64,000 nt of DNA, taken from positions 62,001-126,000 of the forward strand of contig NZ_JACYHA010000004.1 in NCBI RefSeq assembly GCF_014837155.1, in the 5' to 3' direction. The position numbers and the translations under genes are program-made. This document shows positions 16,982 through 26,009 of the stretch, in pieces; within the stretch, counting starts at the first letter, position 1, and each line of letters starts with the position of its first letter. This stretch comes from Litchfieldia stipae. GTDB taxonomy: Bacteria > Bacillota > Bacilli > Bacillales > Bacillaceae_L. Below the pieces are notes generated by a model that saw only the letters and a list, made by a program, of their open reading frames with translations, was not told the origin of the DNA and searched no databases.

Positions 16982-18106
16982 TTAGACAGAATCCAAAAAT
17001 GATTGAATAAAAGGGATAGCAGCACCAATGGGTACACCATTTTCAGGTGAACAGCTTAAATGAATGAATGGCTCTATGCTTGGGAATGCCGTTTTATCAT
17101 ATATTTTCATATGGAGTATTTCTAAATCTTTATCGTTTAAGAAAGGGGATATATGCCCACCTAAAATAAAATCTCGGTTAAGGACAAGATGTATGTTATT
17201 AATCGAAAATGCCAATTGTTCTAAGAATTGATCCCATCTTGCCACAAAAGTTGGATTGTTTGAACGAACCTGTTTGAAGAACGTTTCTAATGATTCATCT
17301 ACAGCTAATAGTGCATTAATTGAGCTATAGGTCTCCATACATCCATTCTTTCCACAGTAACAAGCTGGTCCACTTGGATCAATCGTCATGTGTTCTACCG
17401 TTCCACTAAATCCTTCTTTCCCCATATAAATTTGATCATTAATGATAAGTGCACCACCAAGGTGGGTACCTATTGATAAATAGACAGCGTCTCCAATGTC
17501 ATTTCTAACCCATAGCTCTGTCGTTGCCGCACACTTTGCATCATGAGCAAATCTACACGGATAATCCAAATACTGAGAAAAAACAGAGATATCTAATCCA
17601 GTCATATTCAAAATTTTCCCGTAAGTAATTTTATCTCCATCTGCAGACGTTAAGGCCTGAACGGCAAAAGTTATTCCAAGCACCTGTTCTTTTGCAAGAT
17701 TAAGAGATGAAATGAAGGATTCTACTGTTTCACTTAATTCTTGGTAATAACTAGCTACATTGGAATAATCAATCGATCGTTTAATTTGCTTAAAAGCATG
17801 CCCTTTTAAATCAATGGCAAGTATGTTCACAGTCTTTTTTTGAATCTCTACTCCAATACTAATCCGAGCCAGGGTACAAACCGTATATGCAGTAGCCCGC
17901 CTACCAACAGAAGATTCGAACTGTCCACTTTTCTCAATTAGTTTCTCTTCTTCCAGACGAACTAAATTCTGGGTTACAGTTGGTAAACTCAAATGAAGCT
18001 GATTAGCAATCTCTTGTTTGGAAAGTTTCTCGTGTTGATAAATAAGATGGAAAATCGATGTGTAATTACTTTTTTTTATATCTTTTAAGGTGATGCTATT
18101 ATCCAT
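16982..18106 (-). CDS. ROK-family transcriptional repressor (XylR/NagC type)
   Basis: 374 residues. The N-terminal winged helix has LSKQEIANQLHLSLPTVTQN as the helix-turn-helix. The ROK sugar-binding domain carries the zinc motif CYCGKNGCMETY and GGALI/GFSGTVEHM loops, but no kinase activity is implied, as in XylR-type repressors. It is divergent from the SDR-kinase-MFS operon, with 221 bp between starts. That region holds two similar sites (GAATTTATAAAATCTA at 18130 and GAATTTACAAAATTAG at 18286) that may be its operators. Inference: it represses the divergent operon until the cognate sugar or its phosphate is bound. Confidence 0.9.
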   Translation of the reverse strand: MDNSITLKDIKKSNYTSIFHLIYQHEKLSKQEIANQLHLSLPTVTQNLVRLEEEKLIEKSGQFESSVGRRATAYTVCTLARISIGVEIQKKTVNILAIDLKGHAFKQIKRSIDYSNVASYYQELSETVESFISSLNLAKEQVLGITFAVQALTSADGDKITYGKILNMTGLDISVFSQYLDYPCRFAHDAKCAATTELWVRNDIGDAVYLSIGTHLGGALIINDQIYMGKEGFSGTVEHMTIDPSGPACYCGKNGCMETYSSINALLAVDESLETFFKQVRSNNPTFVARWDQFLEQLAFSINNIHLVLNRDFILGGHISPFLNDKDLEILHMKIYDKTAFPSIEPFIHLSCSPENGVPIGAAIPFIQSFLDSV

Positions 18107-18129
18107 AAAAATACCTCATTATACAAAAA

Positions 18130-18301
18130 GAATTTATAAAATCTATTTCTCTAATACATGATAAAAATATATCATATAAAGTCTGACAAAAACAACTTTG
18201 GCAAAATGTTGATGACAAATCTGTATTTTTAATATATTGACTATTTAAAGAAAACGCTTTATTATGTAAATGTATTTTATAAAATGAATTTACAAAATTA
18301 G
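18130..18301. promoter_or_regulatory. Divergent promoter region with candidate ROK operators
   Basis: Two direct copies of GAATTTAYAAAATYWR (18130-18145 and 18286-18301) flank the promoter of the SDR operon, one near each start. A perfect palindrome ATTTTATAAAAT lies beside the second copy. Confidence 0.4.
18237..18265 (+). promoter_or_regulatory. Promoter of the SDR-kinase-MFS operon with cre in the spacer
   Basis: TTGACT (18237-18242), a 17-nt spacer, TATTAT (18260-18265). The spacer contains AAGAAAACGCTTTATT (18248-18263), a close match to the CcpA cre consensus, so CcpA binding would block RNA polymerase. Confidence 0.7.
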
Positions 18302-18327
18302 ATTATATAAAGAGAGGAAGATTATAA

Positions 18328-19104
18328 ATGGGTATTATTGAAAAAATGAGATTAGACGGTAAGAAAATTGTTGTAACTGGTGGAGCAAGGGGTATTGGTA
18401 AAAGTGTTGCGACTGCTTTTGCTGAAGCGGGAGCTGATATAGCCATTGTCGATCTAGATATCGCTGAAGCAGAAAAGACAGCAATTGAGCTTGTACAAGG
18501 AAATGGAATAAAAGCGATAGCAATTCAAGCAGATGTTACGAAGCCGGAAGATGTAGACGGAATGATTGTAAGCGTACTAAAAACGTTTGGGCGTCTAGAT
18601 GTAGCCTTCTGTAATGCTGGAATTTGTATGAATATCCCTGCAGAAGAAATGACATACGAGCAATGGAAGAAAGTCATCGATATCAACCTTACTGGTGTAT
18701 TCCTAACGGCACAAGCAGCCGGAAAAGTCATGCTTAAACAAGGTGGTGGCTCAATTATAAATACGGCTTCAATGTCTGGTCATATCGTGAATGTGCCACA
18801 ACCACAGTGTTCATATAACGCATCTAAAGCAGGAGTAATTCAGCTAACAAAATCTCTAGCAGTTGAATGGGCAAAACGAAATGTTCGCGTAAATAGTATA
18901 AGTCCTGGTTATATTGGAACGGAATTAACTTTAAATTCTCCAAGCTTACAGCCTTTAATTGAACAATGGAATGAAATGGCACCGCTTGGCCGTATGGGTA
19001 AACCAGAGGAGCTTCAGTCAATCTGTGTATATCTTGCTGGTGACACTAGTAGCTTTACCACAGGATCTGATTTTGTGATTGACGGTGCTTTTACTTGTAT
19101 CTAA
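18328..19104 (+). CDS. SDR oxidoreductase, sugar/polyol dehydrogenase type
   Basis: 258-residue classical SDR: cofactor loop TGGARGIGKSVA, Asp after the second strand (IVDLD, suggesting NAD(H)), CNAG motif as CNAGICMN, catalytic Ser in NTASMSG and YNASKAG (Tyr-xxx-Lys). C-terminal VIDGAFTC. The closest types I recognise are D-arabinitol/sorbose/xylulose reductases. It is first in an operon with an FGGY kinase (40 bp gap) and a cation-coupled symporter, so it probably oxidises an imported polyol to a ketose, or reduces a ketose, before phosphorylation. GAGAGGAAG precedes the ATG. The substrate cannot be fixed from sequence. Confidence 0.85.
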   Translation: MGIIEKMRLDGKKIVVTGGARGIGKSVATAFAEAGADIAIVDLDIAEAEKTAIELVQGNGIKAIAIQADVTKPEDVDGMIVSVLKTFGRLDVAFCNAGICMNIPAEEMTYEQWKKVIDINLTGVFLTAQAAGKVMLKQGGGSIINTASMSGHIVNVPQPQCSYNASKAGVIQLTKSLAVEWAKRNVRVNSISPGYIGTELTLNSPSLQPLIEQWNEMAPLGRMGKPEELQSICVYLAGDTSSFTTGSDFVIDGAFTCI

Positions 19105-19144
19105 TAGACTGATAGAACCCTAGGATGTAAGAGGAGGACTAACG

Positions 19145-20668
19145 ATGAATTATTTACTAGGTACAGATATTGGAACATCAGGTACCAAGACCATATTAAT
19201 GGATACTCAAGGAAACTTAATTGCTCAGGATTTACAGGAATATGATGTCTTGACTCCCAAGCCATTATGGGCAGAGCAGTGGCCAGATGTGTGGCTAAAT
19301 GCAACGAAGGCATCAATTAAGAATACCGTTCAGAAATCAGGTATACCAGCAGAGAAGATTCGCGGAATCGCTATTAGTGGTCTATATGGTGGATCTGGTA
19401 TTCCACTAGATGAAAATATGGAGCCTGTTAGACCGTGTATGATTTGGATGGATCGTCGTGCGACTGATGAAACAAACTGGGTGTTAAATCATATCGGAGA
19501 AGACAAACTTCGAGGAATTACTCATAACGGGGCTGATCCGTATTATGGTTATACGAAAATATTATGGATGAAAAATAATGAGCCAGAAAACTGGGAAAAA
19601 ACAAAGCTCTTTCTACCCCCAAATGATTATATTATTTATAAGCTTACTGGAGAAGTTGCGATTGACTATTCGTCTGCAGGGAATATTGGTGGTATTTTTG
19701 ATATGAATAATCGGACCTGGTCAAAGGAATTGATGGATGCAATGGAAATTCCACTTTCGATGATGCCAGAAAATATCGTTGAATCAACAGATATTGTGGG
19801 TGGCTTAACGAAAGAAATCGCAACAGAGTTAGGTCTTTCAGAAGGGATGCCAGTAATTGCAAGTGGAATTGATTGTGGTGCTGCAAATATTGGTCTTGGT
19901 GTATTTGAATCAGGTATTTACGCAGCTGCAATTGGAACTTCAATGTGTGCCGCATTAATCTCAGATAAGCCAGTGAAAGGAAAGGATTTAATTGTTTGGC
20001 CATATTTATATGATGCGAAACGACTGTCCTATTATTTTGCTGGAGGAGCTACAGCTGGTGCAATTGTTAAATGGTTCCGTCAAACAATGTGTCAATATGA
20101 AATTGAAGTAGAAAAAGCTGGTGGCAAAAATGCATATGATGTGTTGAATGAACAAGCAGCTAACATTAAAGTGGGCAGTGAAGGTCTAATTGTCCTGCCA
20201 TATTTTATGGGAGAGAGAAGTCCAATTTGGGATTCAGATGCGAAAGGAACAATCGTAGGTCTATCGTTGGCACATACAAAAGCTCATATATACCGTGCAT
20301 TTCTTGAAGCTGTGGCGTTTTCTCTAAGAGATGCAATGGAAGCGACAGGGGAAAATCTAGGGGAATATATCTTACTAGCAGGTGGAGTAACAAAGTCTAA
20401 ATTGTGGAGACAAATATTCTCAGATGTGACTGGTTATCCAGTTGTCTGTCCAGTACATGATGTTGAAGCGAATATGGGAGATGTCATGCTAGCTGGAATT
20501 GGAACAGGTCTTCTTTCATATGAGGATGTTAAGAAATGGCAGGTATTAGATGAGAAAATCATGCCAAATAAGCAAAATCATGAAAAGTATAATGAATATT
20601 ACAAAGTCTATAAATCTATTTATAAGAATTTAAAACAAGATATGAAAACGCTAACAGCTCTTTCTTGA
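19145..20668 (+). CDS. FGGY-family carbohydrate kinase (xylulokinase-like)
   Basis: 507 residues: TDIGTSGTKTILMD phosphate loop, MIWMDRRA, GTSMCAAL, YFMGERSPIWDSDAKG (FGGY signature region) and the ATP-binding LLAGGVTKSKLWRQ. It belongs to the xylulokinase-like branch, but the substrate-binding loops (GLYGGSGIPLD rather than the Met-His of xylulokinase) differ, so another ketose or polyol is likely. RBS AGAGGAGG. Cytoplasmic. It acts between the SDR and the central pathways. Confidence 0.88.
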   Translation: MNYLLGTDIGTSGTKTILMDTQGNLIAQDLQEYDVLTPKPLWAEQWPDVWLNATKASIKNTVQKSGIPAEKIRGIAISGLYGGSGIPLDENMEPVRPCMIWMDRRATDETNWVLNHIGEDKLRGITHNGADPYYGYTKILWMKNNEPENWEKTKLFLPPNDYIIYKLTGEVAIDYSSAGNIGGIFDMNNRTWSKELMDAMEIPLSMMPENIVESTDIVGGLTKEIATELGLSEGMPVIASGIDCGAANIGLGVFESGIYAAAIGTSMCAALISDKPVKGKDLIVWPYLYDAKRLSYYFAGGATAGAIVKWFRQTMCQYEIEVEKAGGKNAYDVLNEQAANIKVGSEGLIVLPYFMGERSPIWDSDAKGTIVGLSLAHTKAHIYRAFLEAVAFSLRDAMEATGENLGEYILLAGGVTKSKLWRQIFSDVTGYPVVCPVHDVEANMGDVMLAGIGTGLLSYEDVKKWQVLDEKIMPNKQNHEKYNEYYKVYKSIYKNLKQDMKTLTALS

Positions 20669-20720
20669 TTAGATAAAGCAATGTTGCATAGGATTGAAAA
20701 ATTACTTATAAGGATCTGTG

Positions 20721-22073
20721 ATGAAAATGACTAAATGGAAAAAACGAATTGGATATGGAGTCGGAGATTTAGGGTGCAACCTCGTATTTAGTACAATGGC
20801 GTCTTACTTAATGTTCTTTTACACAGATGTCTTTGGAATAACAGCAGCCGTTGCAGGTACTTTAATGTTAGTCACAAAAGTAATCGATGCTGCAACAGAT
20901 GCTGGTATGGGTTTATTGGTTGATAGAACGAACACGAGATGGGGACAAGGAAGGCCATATTTTCTTATCGGTGCAATTCCATTTGCGGTATTTACTGTCA
21001 TGACTTTTATTGTGCCTGACTTCACTATGACAGGAAAAATTATTTGGGCTTATGTCACGTATTGTTTATTGTCTACAGCATATACAGTAGTAAATATCCC
21101 ATTAAATACAATTGTACCAAGACTAACCTCAGATCTTAATGAACGAAACTGGTTAGTATCAACTAGAATGATTTGTGCATTAATTGGAACAGCTTTAGTC
21201 ATGTCTGTCACAATGCCATTGGTGAATTTCTTTGGCCAAGGGGACACACAAAAAGGTTTCTTAATTACGATGAGTCTATATGGTGTCGCTGCAATGCTAT
21301 TGTTTGTATTTACTTTTATGAATACGAAAGAGGTTATTCCACCTACCGTTCAACCAGGAAAATCCTCCTTCAAACAGGATTTAAAAGGATTGACTGATCA
21401 AGCATATATTTTCTTTATCTTGAACTTTCTCTATTTCGCTCTTTTTGTCATTAGAAATACGACGGTGATTTATTATTTCACCTATAATTTAGGGAGAACG
21501 GATTGGTTAACCTTTGTAGGACTTTTCGGTATTCTCTCGGGATTACCGATGCTGTTTGTATTGCCTTCGCTTCAACGGAGAATGTCAAAGAAACATGTTC
21601 TTTTACTTAGTACGGTGATATTTATAGCTGGTGATTTACTGATCTTTATCGGAAAGTCTTCATCTGTTTTACTTATAATGGGGTTAGCAATAACTGGACT
21701 TGGTATTTATGGAATCTTTGGAACGACATTCTCTATTCAGCCAGATGTTATAGATTACTCAGAGTATAAGAAGAATCGGAGTATTTCAGGGATGATTGCA
21801 GCTTTCCAAGGCTTCTTTGTTAAAGGAAGCATGGGTCTTGCAAGTGCATTTATAGGATTGCTACTTAGTATCGGTGGATATATACCAAATGCAACACAAA
21901 CTGCGACTGCTTTGCAATTTATTGAAATTAGTTTTATTTGGACCCCACTAGTTATTTGTTTACTGATTGTAGTAACGACTTTGTTCTATAAACTAGATGA
22001 TAAACGATCAGAAATGAGTATTGAATTAGAACGACGTCGTGCATTATCAGATCAAAAAATTGTAAATCTGTAA
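20721..22073 (+). CDS. Sugar:cation symporter (GPH/MelB family)
   Basis: 450 residues with about twelve membrane helices. The N-terminal GYGVGDLGCNLVF is typical of the glycoside-pentoside-hexuronide:cation family, as are DAATDAGMGLLVDRT and the downstream charged loop (RWGQGRPY). I chose the ATG at 20721, six bases after AAGGA. The GTG one codon earlier is too close. Likely uptake carrier for the sugar or polyol handled by the two preceding genes, coupled to Na+ or H+. Confidence 0.9.
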   Translation: MKMTKWKKRIGYGVGDLGCNLVFSTMASYLMFFYTDVFGITAAVAGTLMLVTKVIDAATDAGMGLLVDRTNTRWGQGRPYFLIGAIPFAVFTVMTFIVPDFTMTGKIIWAYVTYCLLSTAYTVVNIPLNTIVPRLTSDLNERNWLVSTRMICALIGTALVMSVTMPLVNFFGQGDTQKGFLITMSLYGVAAMLLFVFTFMNTKEVIPPTVQPGKSSFKQDLKGLTDQAYIFFILNFLYFALFVIRNTTVIYYFTYNLGRTDWLTFVGLFGILSGLPMLFVLPSLQRRMSKKHVLLLSTVIFIAGDLLIFIGKSSSVLLIMGLAITGLGIYGIFGTTFSIQPDVIDYSEYKKNRSISGMIAAFQGFFVKGSMGLASAFIGLLLSIGGYIPNATQTATALQFIEISFIWTPLVICLLIVVTTLFYKLDDKRSEMSIELERRRALSDQKIVNL

Positions 22074-22201
22074 TATAGGTATAGGGCGGCTTCAATTTCT
22101 TTTCTCTATGAATAATTTTGGTAATTTCACCATATACAACAAAGAGGGGAATCGATATAATCAAAGTTGTTTAAACTTTTTATGATGATGGAGGTGCTCT
22201 T

Positions 22202-22546
22202 ATGCAGTGGTATTTGAAAGTAGTAAAAAATTATGTAGGATTCGATGGAAGAGCTAGACGTACTGAATACTGGATGTTTATCTTATTTAACTTCCTAATC
22301 GGTTTAGTCTTATCTCTTGTTGAAATGTTGCTAGACATGCCGGAAATCTTATCAGGTCTTTATTCTTTATTTATTCTATTACCATCTTTAGCGGTATTGA
22401 TTCGTAGACTTCATGATACCGGAAGAAGTGGATGGTGGTTCTTTATTAGTTTTGTCCCACTAATCGGTGTCATTATTCTAATCGTCTTCACTTGCCTAGA
22501 TAGTCAGGATGGCGAAAACAAATACGGACCAAATCCTAAATATTAA
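22202..22546 (+). CDS. DUF805 family small membrane protein
   Basis: 114 residues, four predicted helices. The N-terminal WYLKVVKNYVGFDGRARRTE with YWMF is the hallmark of DUF805 (YhaH-like), as are RRLHDTGRSGWW in the loop and GENKYGPNP at the end. Function in Bacillus is unknown. GGAGGTG lies 7 nt before the ATG. Monocistronic, followed by a terminator. Confidence 0.9.
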   Translation: MQWYLKVVKNYVGFDGRARRTEYWMFILFNFLIGLVLSLVEMLLDMPEILSGLYSLFILLPSLAVLIRRLHDTGRSGWWFFISFVPLIGVIILIVFTCLDSQDGENKYGPNPKY

Positions 22547-22555
22547 TTCTCACAA

Positions 22556-22594
22556 AGGGAAGCTGCATGTTATCGTGTAGCTTTCCTTTTTTTC
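22556..22594 (+). terminator. Intrinsic terminator after the DUF805 gene
   Basis: GGGAAGCT pairs with AGCTTTCC around a loop near 22567-22578, followed by a T-run. The adjoining MITE-like element inserted immediately downstream. Confidence 0.8.
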
Positions 22595-22598
22595 ATTT

Positions 22599-22762
22599 GG
22601 CTGTTTTCTCAAAGTTTGTTGTTTTTTGAGGTGAATTAATTGAGAATAGATTTCTAGCACACTGAATACACGGGGGACTCCCGTGGGACTAGTTGGCTCC
22701 CACAGGACGCGGAGTGTATTCAGGGTGCGGTATCAAAAGCAACAATATATACGAAAACAGCC
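22599..22762 (+). mobile_element. MITE-like element, copy A, with 8-bp target duplication
   Basis: 164 bp bounded by inverted ends GGCTGTTTTC / GAAAACAGCC; similarity continues inward (TTGTTG.TTTT on both sides). A nested inverted repeat in the core has arms around GAATACAC. It is flanked on both sides by TTTCATTT (22591-22598 and 22763-22770), a perfect 8-bp direct repeat. It has no coding capacity. Near-identical copies lie at 43057 and, inverted, at 62016. Confidence 0.88.
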
Positions 22763-22912
22763 TTTCATTTAAAATGGTAAAAACCATACAAATAAAAGAA
22801 AGTAAAAACAAATAAAGAAAAACGGATGAAATTATAAGGGTTTTCATGTATACTTTATTTATTGAATGATTTGTGAACATAGATTCTAAATAGAATTATT
22901 GGAGGGACAATG

Positions 22913-23641
22913 ATGAAAGTCTCATTATTTATAACATGTCTTGCTGATATCTTTTATTCTAATGTTGGTAAAGATACGGTTGAGGTTTTAGAAAAGGCAG
23001 GGTGTGAGGTGCATTTTCCAGAAAACCAAACTTGCTGCGGACAACCTGCATATAATAGTGGATATCATAAAGAAACAAAAGAGGTTGCAAAGCATATGAT
23101 CCGTACCTTTGAAGATTCGGAATATGTTGTATCACCTTCTGGATCATGTGTCTCAATGCTGCATGAATATAAACACTTATTTGAAGATGATACAGAATGG
23201 AAGCAACGAGCAGAAAAGCTAGCTAATAAATCCTTTGAATTAACACAATTTCTAGTAGATGTTCTAAAAGTAGAAAACTTGAATGCGAGTTTAAATGCGA
23301 AGGCAACATATCATAAGTCATGTCATATGACACGTCTTTTAGGAGTAAAGGAAGCTCCATTGAAGCTTCTTGACAATGTAGAAGGATTAGAAATGTCACC
23401 GCTTCCAAACAGTCAGAACTGCTGTGGTTTTGGTGGAACATTCTCAGTGAAAATGGTTCCTATCTCCGAACAAATGGTAGATGAGAAAGTTAAACATATT
23501 GAGGAAACAGATTCAGAAATCTTAATTGGTTCAGACTGTGGTTGTTTAATGAATATCGGTGGACGTATTAATCGTCAAGGGAAACCAATTAAAGTGATGC
23601 ATATTGCAGAAGTACTTAATAGTCAAGGTGAGGTGAGATAA
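22913..23641 (+). CDS. lutA: L-lactate utilisation protein LutA (Fe-S, CCG domain)
   Basis: 242 residues. Two cysteine-rich CCG domains: [14 protein letters not shown] with SPSGSC, and CHMTRLLG with [12 protein letters not shown] and GSDCGCLMN. It closely follows B. subtilis LutA. With LutB and LutC it oxidises L-lactate to pyruvate. I placed the start at the second of two tandem ATGs, six bases after GGAGGG. It is first gene of lutABC, three bases before lutB. The regulator LutR is not in the window. Confidence 0.95.
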   Translation: MKVSLFITCLADIFYSNVGKDTVEVLEKAGCEVHFPENQTCCGQPAYNSGYHKETKEVAKHMIRTFEDSEYVVSPSGSCVSMLHEYKHLFEDDTEWKQRAEKLANKSFELTQFLVDVLKVENLNASLNAKATYHKSCHMTRLLGVKEAPLKLLDNVEGLEMSPLPNSQNCCGFGGTFSVKMVPISEQMVDEKVKHIEETDSEILIGSDCGCLMNIGGRINRQGKPIKVMHIAEVLNSQGEVR

Positions 23642-23644
23642 AGC

Positions 23645-25069
23645 ATGCCAATGAAGATAGGGGAAGAGAAGTTTTTTAACCGGGTTGATAAGGGGATCAA
23701 TAATGGCTTTATGAGAAATGCGGTTGTATCTGCCCAGGAAAGAATGCAAGGTAGACGATTAAATGCAGCTGAAGAGTTAGGGAATTGGGAAGAATGGCGT
23801 GAATTAGGAGAAGAGATTAGAACTCATACGCTTGAACACCTCGATTACTATCTTGAACAATTAAGTGAGAATGTGATTAAACGTGGTGGACATGTGTTTT
23901 TTGCCGAAACAGCAGAGGAAGCCAATGAATATATCACAAAGGTTGTAAAAGAGAAAGAAGCTAAAAAAATCGTAAAATCAAAGTCGATGGTAACAGAAGA
24001 AATCAATTTAAACGAAGTGTTAGAGCAAGCTGGCTGTGAGGTCATTGAAACAGACTTAGGGGAATATATTCTCCAGTTAGATGATCATGACCCACCATCA
24101 CATATTGTTGTTCCTGCACTTCATAAGAATAAAGAACAAATTAGGGATACGTTCAAAGAGAAGAAGGGCTACGATAAATCAGAAATCCCAGAGGAACTTG
24201 CATTATTTGCTAGAGAGCAACTGCGTGGAGAGTTCTTAAGTGCAGATATAGGAATTACAGGCTGTAATTTCGCTGTTGCAGAATCTGGTTCGATTAGTCT
24301 TGTAACTAATGAAGGGAATGCACGTCTTGCAACGACTCTTCCGAAGACTCAAATTACGGTGATGGGCATGGAACGAATTGTTCCAACATGGGAAGAGCTT
24401 GATATTCTTGTAAGCTTATTGTGCCGTAGTGCCGTTGGTCAAAAGTTAACAAGTTATATCACTGGATTAACAGGTCCAAAGGATGAAGGAGATATAGATG
24501 GTCCAGAGGAATTCCATCTGGTTATCGTTGATAATGGACGTTCAAATATACTAGGAACTGAGTTTCAAAGTGCCCTACACTGTATCAGGTGTGCAGCTTG
24601 TATTAATGTGTGTCCTGTCTATCGTCATATTGGTGGCCATTCATATGGTTCTATTTATCCTGGTCCAATTGGTGCGGTCCTTACTCCATTATTAGGTGGA
24701 TATGAGGATTATAAAGAATTACCTTATGCATCTTCATTGTGCGCAGCATGTACAGAAGCATGTCCGGTGAAAATTCCATTACATGAGTTACTTATTAAGC
24801 ACCGTCGTAAAATTGTTGAAGATGAGGGGAAATCAAGCTTTGGTGAAAAGCTTGCGATGAAAGGCTATCAGCTTGCTGCAAGCACACCTACATTGTATAA
24901 AGCTGGAACAAAATCAGCTAATACCGTTATGTCACCCTTTACTCAAGACCATTCGATTAAAAAAGGACCAGGTCCAATGAAGCCATGGACAGATGTACGT
25001 GACTTCCCTGCACCTACTAAAGAGAGATTTAGAGATTGGTTTAAATCAAATCGAAAGGAGGAGCAGTAA
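23645..25069 (+). CDS. lutB: L-lactate utilisation iron-sulfur protein LutB
   Basis: 474 residues: an N-terminal LUD domain, then two ferredoxin-type 4Fe-4S motifs, [19 protein letters not shown] (about residue 312) and [12 protein letters not shown] (about 366), then a short C-terminal tail. It passes electrons from lactate oxidation with LutA and LutC. Overlapping spacing with lutA (3 bp) and lutC (3 bp) shows one operon. Confidence 0.95.
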   Translation: MPMKIGEEKFFNRVDKGINNGFMRNAVVSAQERMQGRRLNAAEELGNWEEWRELGEEIRTHTLEHLDYYLEQLSENVIKRGGHVFFAETAEEANEYITKVVKEKEAKKIVKSKSMVTEEINLNEVLEQAGCEVIETDLGEYILQLDDHDPPSHIVVPALHKNKEQIRDTFKEKKGYDKSEIPEELALFAREQLRGEFLSADIGITGCNFAVAESGSISLVTNEGNARLATTLPKTQITVMGMERIVPTWEELDILVSLLCRSAVGQKLTSYITGLTGPKDEGDIDGPEEFHLVIVDNGRSNILGTEFQSALHCIRCAACINVCPVYRHIGGHSYGSIYPGPIGAVLTPLLGGYEDYKELPYASSLCAACTEACPVKIPLHELLIKHRRKIVEDEGKSSFGEKLAMKGYQLAASTPTLYKAGTKSANTVMSPFTQDHSIKKGPGPMKPWTDVRDFPAPTKERFRDWFKSNRKEEQ

Positions 25070-25072
25070 AAC

Positions 25073-25795
25073 ATGGAAACAGGAAAGATCTATAACAAGG
25101 ATAAATTCTTAGCAAATGTAGCAACAAAGTTCGGGCGTGAACGAATTAAAACCCCTGTTGAAAAACCAGTATGGAAACGTCAACCACAATGGGACGTTTT
25201 AAAAGATGCAACTCAAGATGAGTTAGTAGAAGTACTGAAAAAGCAATGTGAGGTCATTCATACACAAGTATATGAGGTCAATACTTCTCAGTTAAAGGAT
25301 CAAATCAGTAAAATCATCGAGCAGTATGAATCAAATTCTGTTATTACTTGGAATGATGACCGTTTTAAGGAGTATGCTCTTGACGAATTTTTATTTGAGG
25401 AGCTTCCAAACGATGGCAAGGATGTTCACAAGTGGGACTTAGCTAAGGGTGAAGAAAATATTGAAATTGCAGAGCGTGCAGATGTTGGCATTACTTTTAG
25501 TGATATGACACTTGCTGAATCTGGAACAGTAGTATTGTTTAGCAACTCAGATAAAGGGAGATCAGTCAGTCTATTACCAAAAACATATGTGGCGATTATC
25601 CCAAAAAGCACGATTGTTCCTCGAATGACACAGGCTACAAGCTATCTTAGTAGCAAGGTAAAGGAAGGCGAATTGGTTCCTTCATGTGTCAATTTCATAA
25701 CAGGTCCAAGTAATAGTGCCGATATTGAATTAAACCTCGTAGTTGGAGTACATGGCCCAATCAAAGCTTCTTATATTATTGTGAATGATAAATAA
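25073..25795 (+). CDS. lutC: L-lactate utilisation protein LutC
   Basis: 240-residue LUD-domain protein (formerly DUF162): DVGITFSDMTLAESGTVVL then LLPKTYVAIIP and FITGPSNSADIELN are the conserved blocks. Third component of the lactate oxidation complex. GGAGGAGCAG precedes the ATG. The operon ends here without an obvious strong terminator, 214 bp before rhaEW. Confidence 0.94.
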   Translation: METGKIYNKDKFLANVATKFGRERIKTPVEKPVWKRQPQWDVLKDATQDELVEVLKKQCEVIHTQVYEVNTSQLKDQISKIIEQYESNSVITWNDDRFKEYALDEFLFEELPNDGKDVHKWDLAKGEENIEIAERADVGITFSDMTLAESGTVVLFSNSDKGRSVSLLPKTYVAIIPKSTIVPRMTQATSYLSSKVKEGELVPSCVNFITGPSNSADIELNLVVGVHGPIKASYIIVNDK

Positions 25796-25917
25796 AGAAC
25801 CTTTTCCCAAATCTAGCAGTCTGATTACTTGGAGTGTAGTCAGGCTGTGGATATAAAAGGAAATAAACAATACAAAAATAACCAAAACAAAAAAGACACA
25901 AAAAGTACAAAAAACTA

Positions 25918-25966
25918 TTCCAAAACAAACAAAGATATTGTAGAATGAAAACAGAAACAAACAAAT
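25918..25966 (+). promoter_or_regulatory. rhaEW promoter with repeated CAAACAAA sites
   Basis: TTCCAA (25918-25923), a 17-nt spacer and TAGAAT (25941-25946). AAACAAACAAA occurs at 25923 and again at 25955, start-to-start 32 bp, about three helical turns, on the same face. The first copy lies between the -35 and -10 boxes. Likely operator for the DeoR-type RhaR. The same motif, inverted, is in the rhaD promoter. Confidence 0.5.
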
Positions 25967-26009
25967 ACTATTTCCATGTTGAAAAAAGGAATTAAAGATG
26001 GGGGAATAA

